A stretch of DNA of 64,000 nt from UBA6109 sp035366835. GTDB lineage: Bacteria; Desulfobacterota; Syntrophia; Syntrophales; UBA6109. This document shows, piece after piece, positions 17,022 to 25,824 of this stretch; the stretch's first letter is position 1; each line of letters starts with the position of its first letter. Made by a program: the position numbers and the translations under genes. The DNA lies in NCBI GenBank assembly GCA_035366835.1, contig DAOSIS010000010.1, positions 1 to 64,000 of the forward strand, written 5' to 3'. The notes under the pieces were generated by a model that searched no databases, was not told where the DNA came from, and saw nothing but the letters and a program-made list of their open reading frames with translations.

Positions 17022-18131
17022 TCAGTAGATGAGAAGATCCACGAAATATCCGGCCGCGATGGCGACCGCAAAGACGGTGGCCACGAAGGCAAAGATCAGT
17101 TTCTTCCTGAACATGGAGCCGAGGATGATGATCTCCGGGACGCTCGCCCCCGCCCCGCCGATGATGAGAGCCAGCACCGTTCCCACACCCATACCCTTCT
17201 CGACCAGGGCGGCGCTGATCGGGATCACCGTCTCCGCGCGGATATACATGGGCACGCCGATGAAGGCCGCGGTGGGAATGGACCAGGGATTGCCGGGGCC
17301 CGCCAGCCGGACGACGAGGTCCTGGGGAAAGAATCCGTAAATGAAGGCCCCGATCGCGGCGCCGAGGAGAAGATACCAGAACACCCCCTTGAACGTGTCT
17401 GCGGCGGACGTCGCGGCCCGCTTCATCTTGTCCCGAAAGGGGACTTGTTCCGCAAACCCTTCGCCGTCGGCGGCGAAGCCGACGGAGCAGCAGGATCCCT
17501 GGCGCGCTTTCTCCGCAGCAGCCGCGCCGCCGCAGCAGCCGCCCGCCGCCGGAAATGCGGGCAGGGTCGCCAGGGTAACGGGCGCTGCGGATGAGGAAAC
17601 AGGGCGTGCGGCCGCTGCGGAAGGAGCGTTGACGGGATCAGCCGCACGCTTCTCCGCCTTGTCGCAGCAGGACGCTTCCAGACCGACCAGCGATTTGACC
17701 TCCCTTTCCATCTTCATCTTCGACAGCAGAGCCGCCGTCGCCATGGAGCCGAAGAACGTCACCGCCATATAAGCCGCCGTCACCTTGATGCCGAGGAGCG
17801 AAAGCAACAGCGCGATGATCACCGGGTTCAGGACCGGCGAGGAAAAGAGAAAGGCCATCACGGGGCCGAAGGGGACGCCGCCTTTCAGCAGACCGGCCGT
17901 GATCGGGACGGTGGAGCAGGAGCAGAAGGGCGTCAGGGCGCCCAGGCCCGCTCCCAGCAGATATTGCACCCAGGTCATCTTGCCCGCCAGGAACTCCCTG
18001 ATGCGGGATGGGGGGAGATATTCCGCCAGGATGCCGATGAGAAAGGAAACGGCGACGAAGATCAGAACCAATTCGCCGGCGATCACCAGGAAAAACCGGC
18101 CGGCAGTGACGAAGTTGTTCATTTCCAGCAT
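17022..18131 (-). CDS. ArsP/SO_0444-type permease with Cys-rich linker
   Basis: 369-aa permease with two four-helix halves. FCSCSTVPITAGLLKGGVPFGP in the first half and FIGVPMYIRAETVIPISAALVEKG in the second are hallmarks of the DUF318/ArsP family, which includes exporters of trivalent organoarsenicals and of other metal(loid)s. The cytosolic linker between halves (about residues 150-230) is unusually long and low-complexity and carries three Cys-Cys pairs (ASCCDK, GGCCGG, GSCCSV), likely soft-metal ligands. It lies 30 bp after padR, so metal-responsive control by that regulator is likely. The substrate could be methylarsenite, arsenite, or another thiophilic metal. Confidence 0.85.
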   Translation of the reverse strand: MLEMNNFVTAGRFFLVIAGELVLIFVAVSFLIGILAEYLPPSRIREFLAGKMTWVQYLLGAGLGALTPFCSCSTVPITAGLLKGGVPFGPVMAFLFSSPVLNPVIIALLLSLLGIKVTAAYMAVTFFGSMATAALLSKMKMEREVKSLVGLEASCCDKAEKRAADPVNAPSAAAARPVSSSAAPVTLATLPAFPAAGGCCGGAAAAEKARQGSCCSVGFAADGEGFAEQVPFRDKMKRAATSAADTFKGVFWYLLLGAAIGAFIYGFFPQDLVVRLAGPGNPWSIPTAAFIGVPMYIRAETVIPISAALVEKGMGVGTVLALIIGGAGASVPEIIILGSMFRKKLIFAFVATVFAVAIAAGYFVDLLIY

Positions 18132-18161
18132 GAACCAGAACCTCCTTATGCGTCTGCAATT

Positions 18162-18563
18162 TCACAGTTTGTCTTCCGAAAGCCCCGCGGCCGGCCCCTC
18201 TCCGTCCCCGGGATCGACGCCTCCGATCGCCCGCGAGATGTAAGGGATCGAAGACCGCCACACATCCAGGGCCACACGGTAGGCCTCCTGCCCCGACGGC
18301 GTCAGCGTGTAGACCCTCCGCTTCTGGGCGCCCTTGAGCTGCTGATTCTCGCTGACCTCTGCATAGCCGTGCCGGGTCAGTTCCTTCAGGATGGGATAGA
18401 TCGTTCCCAGCGTGGGAATGCAGCAGCCGCAGGTGAGGGATTTGAGCTCCTTCAATATCCCGTAGCCGTGGTTGCTGCCCCCTGCCAGGATCTTCAGGAC
18501 AAGGATCTTGGTGAATCCGATATTGATCGCCGCCTTCCAGTAGCCTGCTTGCGTCAGATCCAT
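18162..18563 (-). CDS. PadR-family regulator with Cys cluster
   Basis: 133 aa from ATG 18563 (MDLTQAGYWKAAI), which has GAGGAGGG 8 bases upstream; the open frame extends far upstream without sense. The winged helix is visible: LVLKILAGGSNHGYGILKELKS, then TLGTIYPILKELTRHGYAEV, then a basic wing (GAQKRRVYTLTPSGQEAY). SLTCGCCIPTLG puts Cys45, Cys47 and Cys48 right before the recognition helix, which is not usual for PadR and suggests a metal(loid) or redox sensor. It lies immediately upstream of the ArsP-like permease and is divergent from the serine hydrolase gene. Confidence 0.9.
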   Translation of the reverse strand: MDLTQAGYWKAAINIGFTKILVLKILAGGSNHGYGILKELKSLTCGCCIPTLGTIYPILKELTRHGYAEVSENQQLKGAQKRRVYTLTPSGQEAYRVALDVWRSSIPYISRAIGGVDPGDGEGPAAGLSEDKL

Positions 18564-18585
18564 GGACTGCCCTCCTCGGCGCCTT

Positions 18586-18615
18586 ATTATATTGGCTTTC
18601 TTTATATAGGCCAAT
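18586..18615 (-). promoter_or_regulatory. padR-arsP promoter and inverted-repeat operator
   Basis: On the minus strand TTGGCC (18614-18609), a 17-bp spacer, then TATAAT (18591-18586). An inverted repeat ATTGGC-N13-GCCAAT (18591-18596 and 18610-18615) spans the -35 box and the spacer edge, a good site for an autoregulating PadR dimer. Confidence 0.6.
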
Positions 18616-18698
18616 GACATATCGGGGCGCGGCTTGTCAAGTTTTTTCTGCAGAACCGCTCCATCGTGGTCCTGATCCGCCGTATCCGTCATATTCAA

Positions 18699-18727
18699 TT
18701 GACATAAAGACTTGATCTTCTTATACT
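18699..18727 (+). promoter_or_regulatory. Near-consensus sigma-70 promoter for the serine hydrolase gene
   Basis: TTGACA (18699-18704), a 17-bp spacer, TATACT (18722-18727), 48 bases before the ATG at 18776. It fires away from padR and lies about 80 bp from the padR operator. Confidence 0.7.
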
Positions 18728-18775
18728 CTCCGCCGTCGGAAGCACGGCCGACGAAATCACGAGAGGGAGGAATCC

Positions 18776-20800
18776 ATGTTGAGGCCAAGAACGATCGGCG
18801 CCATTTGCCTGTGCTTCGTGCTGATGACCGCGCTCGCCTTCGGCGCGACACCGGACAGACAGCGGAGTCCCTATGAAAGCGCCATTGCCACGGCGCGCGG
18901 CGAACTCTGGAAGGCCATCAACAGCGGCAAATGCGCGAGCGCCACTGCCGCCATCACGGTCGATGGCAAGGTCGTCTATGGGGAAGGCTTCGGCATGGCG
19001 AACCGGGAGAAGGGCATCCCCGTCGGCAGGACCACCCTTTTCAATATCGGTTCCATCAGCAAGGTGCATGTGGCGGCCGCCGTCATGCTGCTCGTCGACG
19101 ACGGCAAGGTCTCTCTCGACAAGCCGGTCACGGACTATCTCCGGGAGTTCACGATGGCGGACGAGCGCTACAGGAAGATCACCGTGAGGATGCTGCTGAA
19201 CCACGTCTCGGGCATACCGGGAACCGAAGCCCTGAACTCCTTCGGATTCGAGTATGACGACGACGTGAAGAGGGAAACCATCGAAACGCTCGCCCGCGCG
19301 CAGCTCAAGCACGAACCGGGGGCGATGACCGTGTACTGCAATGACGGGTTCACGCTCGCGGAAATGATCGTGGAACGGGTCAGCGGAACCAAGTACATCG
19401 ACTTTCTCGACAGGAGGATCTTCAAGCGGCTGGGACTGAAGAACACCGGCATGGGCGTGGGGGAGATCAGGGGCAAACCCGCGGCGGCGTATTACGAACC
19501 CGGAACCGGGCGGATCCACCCGCTCGAAGTGCTCTCGGTCCTGGGCGCGGGCGGACTCTCGGCGACTGCCGAGGACCTCTGCCGCTTCGCCGATGCCTTT
19601 TCAGCGGAAAACAGGCTCCTGAAGAAGGCGTCTCTCGCCGAGATGAGAAAGGCGCAGCCTTCGGCGTTCCACGGCAAGCTGAGAAATCCCACCATGTCCT
19701 TCGGGCTGGGCTGGGACATGACGGGACTTCCGAAGTACGATGCGGCCGGCATTCAGGTGCTGGCCAAGACGGGCGGCACGGGAAACTACTCTTCCATGCT
19801 GGTGACGGCCCCCGACCAGAAGATATCCGTCGCCGTCATCGGTGCCGGCATGGAGAGCGGCGCGCCGAAGATTGCCCTGGACATTCTCGACGCGCTGCTG
19901 GTCGCAAGGAAGCTCATTCCCAGGGAAGAAAAGCCCGTCGTGATCCCGCCGGCGGCGCAGAAATTCCCGCCGGAGCATCTTTCCTTCGCCGGGTATTACG
20001 CCAACGAGGCGAAACTCGGCCAGGTCGTGTTCGAGGCGGACAAGAACTGCGCCACCCTGTACGGGTTCAAGGAAAGGGAGAAGGCGCCGGCCGCGTCGTT
20101 CGTCTACAGCGACGGCTACTATCGCGACGGCAAGGGCGTCCGCTGCTATTTCGCCCGGGTCGGAGAGGAAACCTATCTCGTCAACTCGTCCTTCGGCGGG
20201 ATCGACACGATCATGATGCAGAAAGTCAAGCCGCTGGAAAAACCGCAAAGCCTCAGAATCGATATGGACGGCAAGATCTGGCTGCGGCGCAATTCCCCCG
20301 CCTTCGACGGCGTCATGGCGGTGGGCTCGCATTTCGTGAGATCCCTGCTGTACAAAGACCTGCCGGGATACGTGTCCTTCCAGGGCATCAAGCGGATCGA
20401 TTCCCCCGCATTCGCGGGCATGCCCTTCGATGCGGTCCGCGATCAGACGGAACTGACCCTCTTTGAGAAGAACGGGGCCACCTGGGCATGGATTTCGGAT
20501 CTGCTCTACAGCCCGGCAGAGAGCGCCGCCGCGCTGAAGGCGGGGGAGAATTCCGTCGCGATCGGTCTCGACGGGCACAGCGAGTGGCTGGTGGCGAATG
20601 AGGACGTGGTCCTGAGTTTCGCGAAACCTCAGCGGGGCAGGATCATCGTCTTCTCCGCCGACGATACCGTGACCTACGACAGCGCACTCGACACGGGCGA
20701 TGTGTTCGCGGCCGGAGGCAGCTACATCGAAGCCGCGGGCCGCGCGAACGACGTCTTTACGGTCAAGGCCAGGCCTGCGGCGACGGAGGGGGGGAAGTGA
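18776..20800 (+). CDS. Secreted serine hydrolase, class C beta-lactamase-like
   Basis: 674 aa. The N-terminal signal peptide (ICLCFVLMTALAFGA) implies export. The catalytic fold is complete: SISK with Ser93 and Lys96, YCN at 187-189, and a KTGGTGN box near 340. It is followed by about 280 residues of C-terminal domain, as in Pab87-like/D-aminopeptidase or esterase relatives, so a peptidase or esterase role is likelier than antibiotic resistance. GAGGGAGGAATCC precedes the ATG, with a near-consensus promoter upstream. The next gene starts 83 bp later and may share the transcript. Confidence 0.87.
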   Translation: MLRPRTIGAICLCFVLMTALAFGATPDRQRSPYESAIATARGELWKAINSGKCASATAAITVDGKVVYGEGFGMANREKGIPVGRTTLFNIGSISKVHVAAAVMLLVDDGKVSLDKPVTDYLREFTMADERYRKITVRMLLNHVSGIPGTEALNSFGFEYDDDVKRETIETLARAQLKHEPGAMTVYCNDGFTLAEMIVERVSGTKYIDFLDRRIFKRLGLKNTGMGVGEIRGKPAAAYYEPGTGRIHPLEVLSVLGAGGLSATAEDLCRFADAFSAENRLLKKASLAEMRKAQPSAFHGKLRNPTMSFGLGWDMTGLPKYDAAGIQVLAKTGGTGNYSSMLVTAPDQKISVAVIGAGMESGAPKIALDILDALLVARKLIPREEKPVVIPPAAQKFPPEHLSFAGYYANEAKLGQVVFEADKNCATLYGFKEREKAPAASFVYSDGYYRDGKGVRCYFARVGEETYLVNSSFGGIDTIMMQKVKPLEKPQSLRIDMDGKIWLRRNSPAFDGVMAVGSHFVRSLLYKDLPGYVSFQGIKRIDSPAFAGMPFDAVRDQTELTLFEKNGATWAWISDLLYSPAESAAALKAGENSVAIGLDGHSEWLVANEDVVLSFAKPQRGRIIVFSADDTVTYDSALDTGDVFAAGGSYIEAAGRANDVFTVKARPAATEGGK

Positions 20801-20883
20801 GACATCCCGGCGGGTTCGGCTGCCGGCGATCGGAGCGGCAGCCCGGACCAACCGCCGCCGGGAAGGAAACGGAGGTGACATCG

Positions 20884-22255
20884 ATGAAGAAGACGCCTGG
20901 CGTGCTTGCGTTCTGCATCCTTCTTTGTTTCGTCCTTCCCGCTCCGCCGGCGGCGCCGATGGAACCGGACCCCGGGGCTTGTGGCGGCGATCGCGGAGAT
21001 CAAGGCCATCGACAACCACGCCCATCCGCTGCGGGCACTTCCGGAAGGACAGCGCGACACCGAGTGGGGCTCGCTGTCCTACCACGCCGTCGAAACCGCC
21101 GCCGATCCCGGGGCCAAGATGCCGCTCATCCCCTACCGGCTGCGGCCGCGAAGCCCTGAATACATGGCCGCCTGGCGGGACCTCTACGGCATCCCCGACG
21201 GCCCCCCTACGAAGGAGACGCTCCGGCAGGTGGTGCAGGCGAAGCGACGGATCATGGGCGAGCCGGGCGACAACTATCCCGCGTGGGTCCTGGACAGGAT
21301 CGGCATCGAGACCATGCTTGCCAACCGGGTGACCATGGACGGAAGCCTGCCCGCGCCGCGCTTTCGCTGGGTCCCCTATGTCGATGCCCTGATGTTCCCG
21401 CTCTCCAATGCGGGAATGAAGAAGGCGCGGCCCGACCTTGTGCCGTCATACGGCGGTGTGGAGCGGCTGCTGAAGACGCATCTGCAGGACCTCGGGCTGG
21501 ACCGCCTGCCTCCCCGGCTGGAGGGATATCTGGCCGGCGTCGTCACCCCGACGATGGAGCGTCAGAAGCGGGACGGCGCCGTCGCGGTCAAGTTCCTGAC
21601 GGCCTATCTGCGGACGCTGGATGTCTCCGGCCCTTCACTGGAACAGGCAAGGCGCACGTACAACCGCTATGCAAAAGGTGGGACCCCGGCGCCGGGGGAA
21701 TACAAGCAGCTTCAGGACTACCTGTTCCGCTACATCGCCCGGGAAGCCGGCCGGCTGGGCCTTGCCGTCCACATCCATACGGGGATCGGACTGGGCCTCC
21801 ATTTCGACGTCGCCGGCTCCAATCCCTTGCTGCTCGAACCGGTCTTCAACGATCCGGCACTGCAAGAAACGAATTTCTTCATTACGCACGGCGGCTGGCC
21901 ATTCGCGAAGCAGTCCGCGTCCATGCTCTTCAAAGCCAATGTCTATACCGACTTTTCCGGCATCGCCTTTCTCAATTATCCGCGGGAGGTCGGCGACGTG
22001 TTGCGGAGCTGGCTGGAGGTTTCGCCCGACAAGGTCCTCTTCGGAACCGACGGTTTCGAACTCGATCCGGACATGCCCTACCTGAACTGGGAGGAGTTCA
22101 CATGCATCGGGAACCGCGGGGCCCGCACGGCATTGGCTCTCGCGCTCACGGAAATGATACGTGACGGCGAAATTTCGCATGAGGAAGCCGTGGGCGTCGC
22201 CCGGAAGGTGCTTCGCGAAAACGCCGTCAAGCTGTACAAACTGGAAACGCCGTGA
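20884..22255 (+). CDS. Exported amidohydrolase-family protein (apparent frameshift)
   Basis: A metal-dependent hydrolase of the amidohydrolase-2 type. KAIDNHAHPLRALP carries the first metal-binding HxH, VHIHTGIG the later His, FFITHGGWPF the next, and KVLFGTDGFE the conserved Asp. The true start is ATG 20884: GGAGGTGA lies 5 bases upstream and the first residues form a signal peptide (MKKTPGVLAFCILLCFVLPA). That frame leaves the domain frame at the CCCCGGGG run near 20970-20977; dropping one base joins EPDPG to LVAAIAEIKAIDNHAH. Read without correction, the gene would start at 20906 with an Arg-rich nonsense N-terminus. Either a sequencing indel or a recent inactivating mutation. Confidence 0.8.
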
Positions 22256-22275
22256 GCGCGGAGAGCCCTTTCCCT

Positions 22276-22554
22276 TCAGGGGTGCATCTTCAGGCCTGAC
22301 TGCGCTCCCATGGCCATCTGCTGCGCCGCCATCATCATCTGCCGGTTGCTCAGAATCACGGGATCGATGATTTCGCCGCACATCACGCATCTCCATCCCG
22401 TAAACCGATCCGTGGTGCCGTAAAACGTGTCGGCCGTCATGTTGTTCCTGCAGCGGGGGCATTTCACATAGGACGACTTTTCCATGAGCTTCCCTCCAAG
22501 AAGATTCGTTCCCTGCTGAGCATCCTGCAATGACGCTGCGTTCACGGGCTTCAT
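22276..22554 (-). CDS. Small zinc-ribbon protein
   Basis: 92 aa from ATG 22554 (AGGAGG 4 bases upstream), or 69 aa from ATG 22485 (MEKSSYVKCPRC; GGAGGG upstream), the latter fitting the conserved part better. Two CxxC knuckles, KCPRCRNNM and RCVMCGEII, separated by TADTFYGTTDRFTGW, form a treble-clef/zinc-ribbon. The Met-rich tail (RQMMMAAQQMAM) is unusual. No partner is evident; convergent with the amidohydrolase gene. Confidence 0.75.
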   Translation of the reverse strand: MKPVNAASLQDAQQGTNLLGGKLMEKSSYVKCPRCRNNMTADTFYGTTDRFTGWRCVMCGEIIDPVILSNRQMMMAAQQMAMGAQSGLKMHP

Positions 22555-22844
22555 AATGCCTCCTGAGAGTTCACGTTGGCAGCCGGATTACCCACTCCGC
22601 GCATTTTTCACGCGCTGAATGTGTAAAACGAATTCACAAAACTGCCCATCGGTGAAACCCTGAATTCCCTCTTCGAAATTCCTTAGCCTCGTGAGCGTCC
22701 CATGGAGAGAGGTCTGGATTGCGGAAGTGAAGCAGCGGCGGGGAAACGGCATGGAAAGACGGAAGCTGCAAACAGGATGGGGGCGGCCTGAACGGCGGCA
22801 CGGTGAAGGATCTCCCCGGATCACCGGCGGGTGAACCCGGGACG

Positions 22845-24335
22845 TCACATGATCGGGCCGCCCGGGCCTTCTTTGCCCCGCGCAAGGGACAAGAAGATGC
22901 CGGCGCAGCAGATCACGGAGGCGATGAAAAGCGTATCCTGAAAACTGCTGACGAGCGACAGATCGCCGATCGCCGACGGACCGACGCCGCTTTCGGCAAG
23001 CTTCGCCGCGGACAAGGCGCGGTAACCGGCGAAGAGCGTCCCCGAAACAGCAACACCCAAGGATATGCCGACCTGCCGGATCGTGGCGATCATCGCCGCA
23101 GCGGTTCCCAGCTTGCTTCTGGGGGCTGCCCCGATGATGGCGCTGTTGTTGGGGGATTGAAACAGACCCGAGCCCAGACCGAACAAGAAGAGTCTGAGCA
23201 CGACGTCCGCCCCGTCCGATCGGGCGTCGAGCCGGCTGATCGATAAGAGGGCGAGGCAGACGATGGCCATGCCGGCCGTGCACAGCAGCCTCGAACCGAT
23301 GCGATCCGACAGCCAGCCGCTCAACGGCGCAACCACGAGGGTGGTGGCGGAAATAACGGAGAGGATCATGCCCGTATGCCAGGCGGTGCGGTGCAAGGCG
23401 TCGATGAGGTAGAAGGGGACCAGGAACGTGCAGGAGGAAACGGCGAAGAACATGAAGACGAGGCTGAGGTTGCCGCTGGTGAACACGCGATTACGGAACA
23501 GACGCAAGTCGACCGTCGGCTCTGCAGTCCGCTGTTCCCGGAGAACGAAAAGGACGAACAGCAGAACCGTGATTCCAGCCAAGGCAAGCGCGGGAGGCGA
23601 GAGATAGCCGAGCCGTCCGCCGAAGTTGAAGAGAAAGATCATGCAGGACAGGGTGGCGCTGAGCAGAACGGCACCCGGCCAGTCGAAGGGGAATCTCTTC
23701 TCGCCGCGTGGCTGCTTCTTCAGCAGCGTCGCCGCCATGGCCGTACCGACGATACCGATCGGAACCCGGGTGTAGAAGATCGCCCTCCAATCGAGCAGAT
23801 CCAGCAGGAAGCCACCCAGCACCGGCCCGGTCAGCAACCCGACGGAGACCACCGCGGACAGCAACCCCAGTGCCTTGCCGCGTTCCGTGGTCGGGAAGGC
23901 GTCGGCCGCAATCGCCGTACCCAGGGAAATGATCATGGCCGCGCCGATCCCCTGAACCATCCGCGAGAGGATCAACTGCGTCATGCTCTGCGACAGGGCG
24001 CACAGGACCAGGCCGCCCGTGAACAGCGCGAAACCCGTCGTAAAGATCTTCTTCCTGCCCAGCCTGTCCCCCAGTTTGCCCACGGTCAGCATCAGGCTGA
24101 CGCTGACAAGGAGGTAGGCAACGCTCACCCACAGGACTACCGAAGGCCCGACCGCGAAGGCCCTGGTGAGGCTTGGGAAAGAGATGTTGACGATGCTGGC
24201 GTCCAGCGTCGCAACGAAGGACCCGATGGATACGGTGAAGAGCGCCAGCCATCGGTATGGAATGCTGCTGATCCGGACCATGAAAGGCCTGCGAAACATT
24301 TTATCGGGAAAATCCCTTGACAGGCAAAGCTGCAT
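22845..24335 (-). CDS. MFS multidrug exporter, DHA2 (EmrB/QacA) family
   Basis: 496 aa with about 14 helices. Motif A (GKLGDRLGRKKIF), motif B (SRMVQGIGAAMI), motif C (LLTGPVLGGFLLDLLDWRAIF) and TLDASIVNISFPSL are standard for the 14-TM drug:H+ antiporters. Starts at 24335 or the internal ATG 24281 (MVRISSIPYRW) are both possible; the second leaves a shorter cytosolic tail. No EmrA-type partner is adjacent. The divergent thioesterase gene begins 73 bp away. Confidence 0.92.
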   Translation of the reverse strand: MQLCLSRDFPDKMFRRPFMVRISSIPYRWLALFTVSIGSFVATLDASIVNISFPSLTRAFAVGPSVVLWVSVAYLLVSVSLMLTVGKLGDRLGRKKIFTTGFALFTGGLVLCALSQSMTQLILSRMVQGIGAAMIISLGTAIAADAFPTTERGKALGLLSAVVSVGLLTGPVLGGFLLDLLDWRAIFYTRVPIGIVGTAMAATLLKKQPRGEKRFPFDWPGAVLLSATLSCMIFLFNFGGRLGYLSPPALALAGITVLLFVLFVLREQRTAEPTVDLRLFRNRVFTSGNLSLVFMFFAVSSCTFLVPFYLIDALHRTAWHTGMILSVISATTLVVAPLSGWLSDRIGSRLLCTAGMAIVCLALLSISRLDARSDGADVVLRLFLFGLGSGLFQSPNNSAIIGAAPRSKLGTAAAMIATIRQVGISLGVAVSGTLFAGYRALSAAKLAESGVGPSAIGDLSLVSSFQDTLFIASVICCAGIFLSLARGKEGPGGPIM

Positions 24336-24407
24336 CTCTTAGCCTCACATCACGCTGAAAAGCAAGTTCTTATTGGGTCCGGACAACCGAGAACGAAGGA
24401 GATTGTG

Positions 24408-24872
24408 ATGCCGACAAGCGATGGCCGAAACGCGCTGCTCCGGCCGGACGTGACGGCCGAAAAGCTGAACGAAAGAGGGAAGGAATACCTGCCGGGATTC
24501 ATGGGAATCGAGGTCGTTTCGCTGGAACCCGGGAGATTGAGGAGCCGCATGGTGGCGCGCCAGGAACTCATGGCGCCGAACGGTTTTCTGCATGCCGCCA
24601 GCGTCACGGGCCTCGCGGATACGGCTTGCGGATATGCCACCGTTGCCCACCTGCCGAAGGGGGCGGTCAACTTTACAACCATCGAATTGAAGCTCAACTT
24701 TCTGGGGACCGCGCAGAAAGAGGAGGCGATCGCCTGCGAGGCGGAGCTGAAACACGCGGGGCGGACCACCCAGGTGTGGGACGCGGTCGTGACCGCCGAG
24801 GCCTCCGGCCGGCCCATCGCCCTTTTTCGCTGCACGCAGATGATCCTGTGGCCGAAAGGCGCGGCCGCCTGA
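24408..24872 (+). CDS. PaaI-family hotdog thioesterase
   Basis: 154 aa from ATG 24408 with AAGGAG 6 bases upstream. Hotdog fold: PNGFLHAASVTGLADTACGYATV matches the PaaI active-site helix (N-G-x-x-H-G normally; here FLHAA), and TTIELKLNFLG is the conserved strand. Hydrolyses acyl- or aryl-CoA thioesters. Lies 77 bp before the cupin gene in the same direction. Confidence 0.87.
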   Translation: MPTSDGRNALLRPDVTAEKLNERGKEYLPGFMGIEVVSLEPGRLRSRMVARQELMAPNGFLHAASVTGLADTACGYATVAHLPKGAVNFTTIELKLNFLGTAQKEEAIACEAELKHAGRTTQVWDAVVTAEASGRPIALFRCTQMILWPKGAAA

Positions 24873-24949
24873 TCGTTTTCGCTGCCGAAACCGCCTTCAC
24901 GCCGTTCGAGGGGTTCCCTTCGCGGGCGGACGAATCGGAGGAGCATCCC

Positions 24950-25321
24950 ATGGAATATGTGCGCAAGATCGATTTCGAGGCTTTCGACAGGAGCGGCGCG
25001 GACGAACGCATTACGCAGAAGCTGCTCGACCATGCATCGGGCGCCAGGACCTGCACGATCCATTGCATCAAGACGCCGCCCGGGGGCGGTTCACCGGCGG
25101 GCGCCCATGTCCACGACGTCGACCAGATTTTCTATATCCTGAGAGGCACCATGAGCGTGGAGATCGAAGACGAGCGGCACGAATGCCCCCCGGGTTCGCT
25201 GGTCATCTTCCCCGCCGGCGTGAAGCACCGCAACTGGAACGGCGGCAGCGTCCCCACCGTTCATCTCGCCTTCAATACCCCCCTGCCCGACCCCGGCGTC
25301 CCGTTCGCCAAGTCGGTCTGA
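24950..25321 (+). CDS. Cupin-domain protein
   Basis: 123 aa from ATG 24950 with GGAGGAG upstream. Cupin motif one is GAHVHDVDQIFYILRG, with the His-x-His ligands and Gln in the usual Glu position; motif two is PPGSLVIFPAGVKHRNWN with the third His. Small single-domain barrel, metal-binding. Substrate or ligand unknown. Confidence 0.85.
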   Translation: MEYVRKIDFEAFDRSGADERITQKLLDHASGARTCTIHCIKTPPGGGSPAGAHVHDVDQIFYILRGTMSVEIEDERHECPPGSLVIFPAGVKHRNWNGGSVPTVHLAFNTPLPDPGVPFAKSV

Positions 25322-25333
25322 AAGGTAATCCCA

Positions 25334-25362
25334 TTGACAAGGAAGACCCGCCCCCGTATTCT
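25334..25362 (+). promoter_or_regulatory. Sigma-70 promoter of the AhpD-like selenoprotein gene
   Basis: TTGACA (25334-25339), a 17-bp spacer, TATTCT (25357-25362), about 70 bases before the ATG at 25431. Confidence 0.6.
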
Positions 25363-25430
25363 TCTTCCATGGGGTGGAAGGATCCCATCAGGCCATCGGA
25401 CCTAGTCTGCAGATTTTGGAGGATCAATCC

Positions 25431-25733
25431 ATGGATCTGGTAAGACACACCAAGGAAGCGTACGCGGATTTCTTCCAGAGCGCCCATCAGGACGGGGTGC
25501 TGGACGCCAAGACGAAAAAGCTCATCCACCTCGCGCTTGTCCTGGCCATGCGCTGCGAACCTTGAGCGGAAAGCAACCTTGCAGGTGCAAGGAAAATGGG
25601 CATCACCGAAGAAGAACTGGCCGAAACGATCCAGTTGGCCGCCTCCGTGGGGGCCGGAACGATCCGGGCGATGGCCCGCAGGGCTTCCAAGAAGTCCGAG
25701 CCGGACATCAACGGTCTGGGCTCGCTGATTTAG
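25431..25733 (+). CDS. AhpD-like carboxymuconolactone decarboxylase family selenoprotein (CxxU)
   Basis: 100 codons, start ATG 25431 with GGAGG 8 bases upstream, stop TAG 25731. LVLAMRCEP is followed by an in-frame TGA (25563-25565) and then AESNLAGARKMGITEEELAETIQLAASVGAG, the normal AhpD/CMD helix with no frame change. In the family the active site is Cys-Glu-Pro-Cys, so the UGA falls exactly on the resolving/peroxidatic Cys and reads as Cys42-Glu-Pro-Sec45. A textbook stem-loop follows. AhpD-like selenoproteins with CxxU are a known class. Likely role: thiol/selenol peroxidase-type or disulfide redox. Standard gene callers would truncate it at 44 aa. Confidence 0.9.
25563..25592 (+). promoter_or_regulatory. 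Bacterial SECIS element
   Basis: UGA 25563-25565, an 11-nt linker, stem CCTTGC (25577-25582), loop AGGT, stem GCAAGG (25587-25592). The UGA-to-loop distance is 17 nt and a G is the second loop base, as in known bacterial SECIS. Confidence 0.85.
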
Positions 25734-25824
25734 AGCCTCTGGACGAACCGGAACAGAATCCACGGCTTGCGTAAATGAAGCAACAGGCTTCCGCCAGGCG
25801 TCGCCGCCGGCGGGAGCGGGAGGC

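Noticed and set aside
18564..18851. N-terminal extension of the PadR gene
   Set aside because: The frame is open but Arg-rich, crosses the promoter/operator, and the ribosome site fits ATG 18563.
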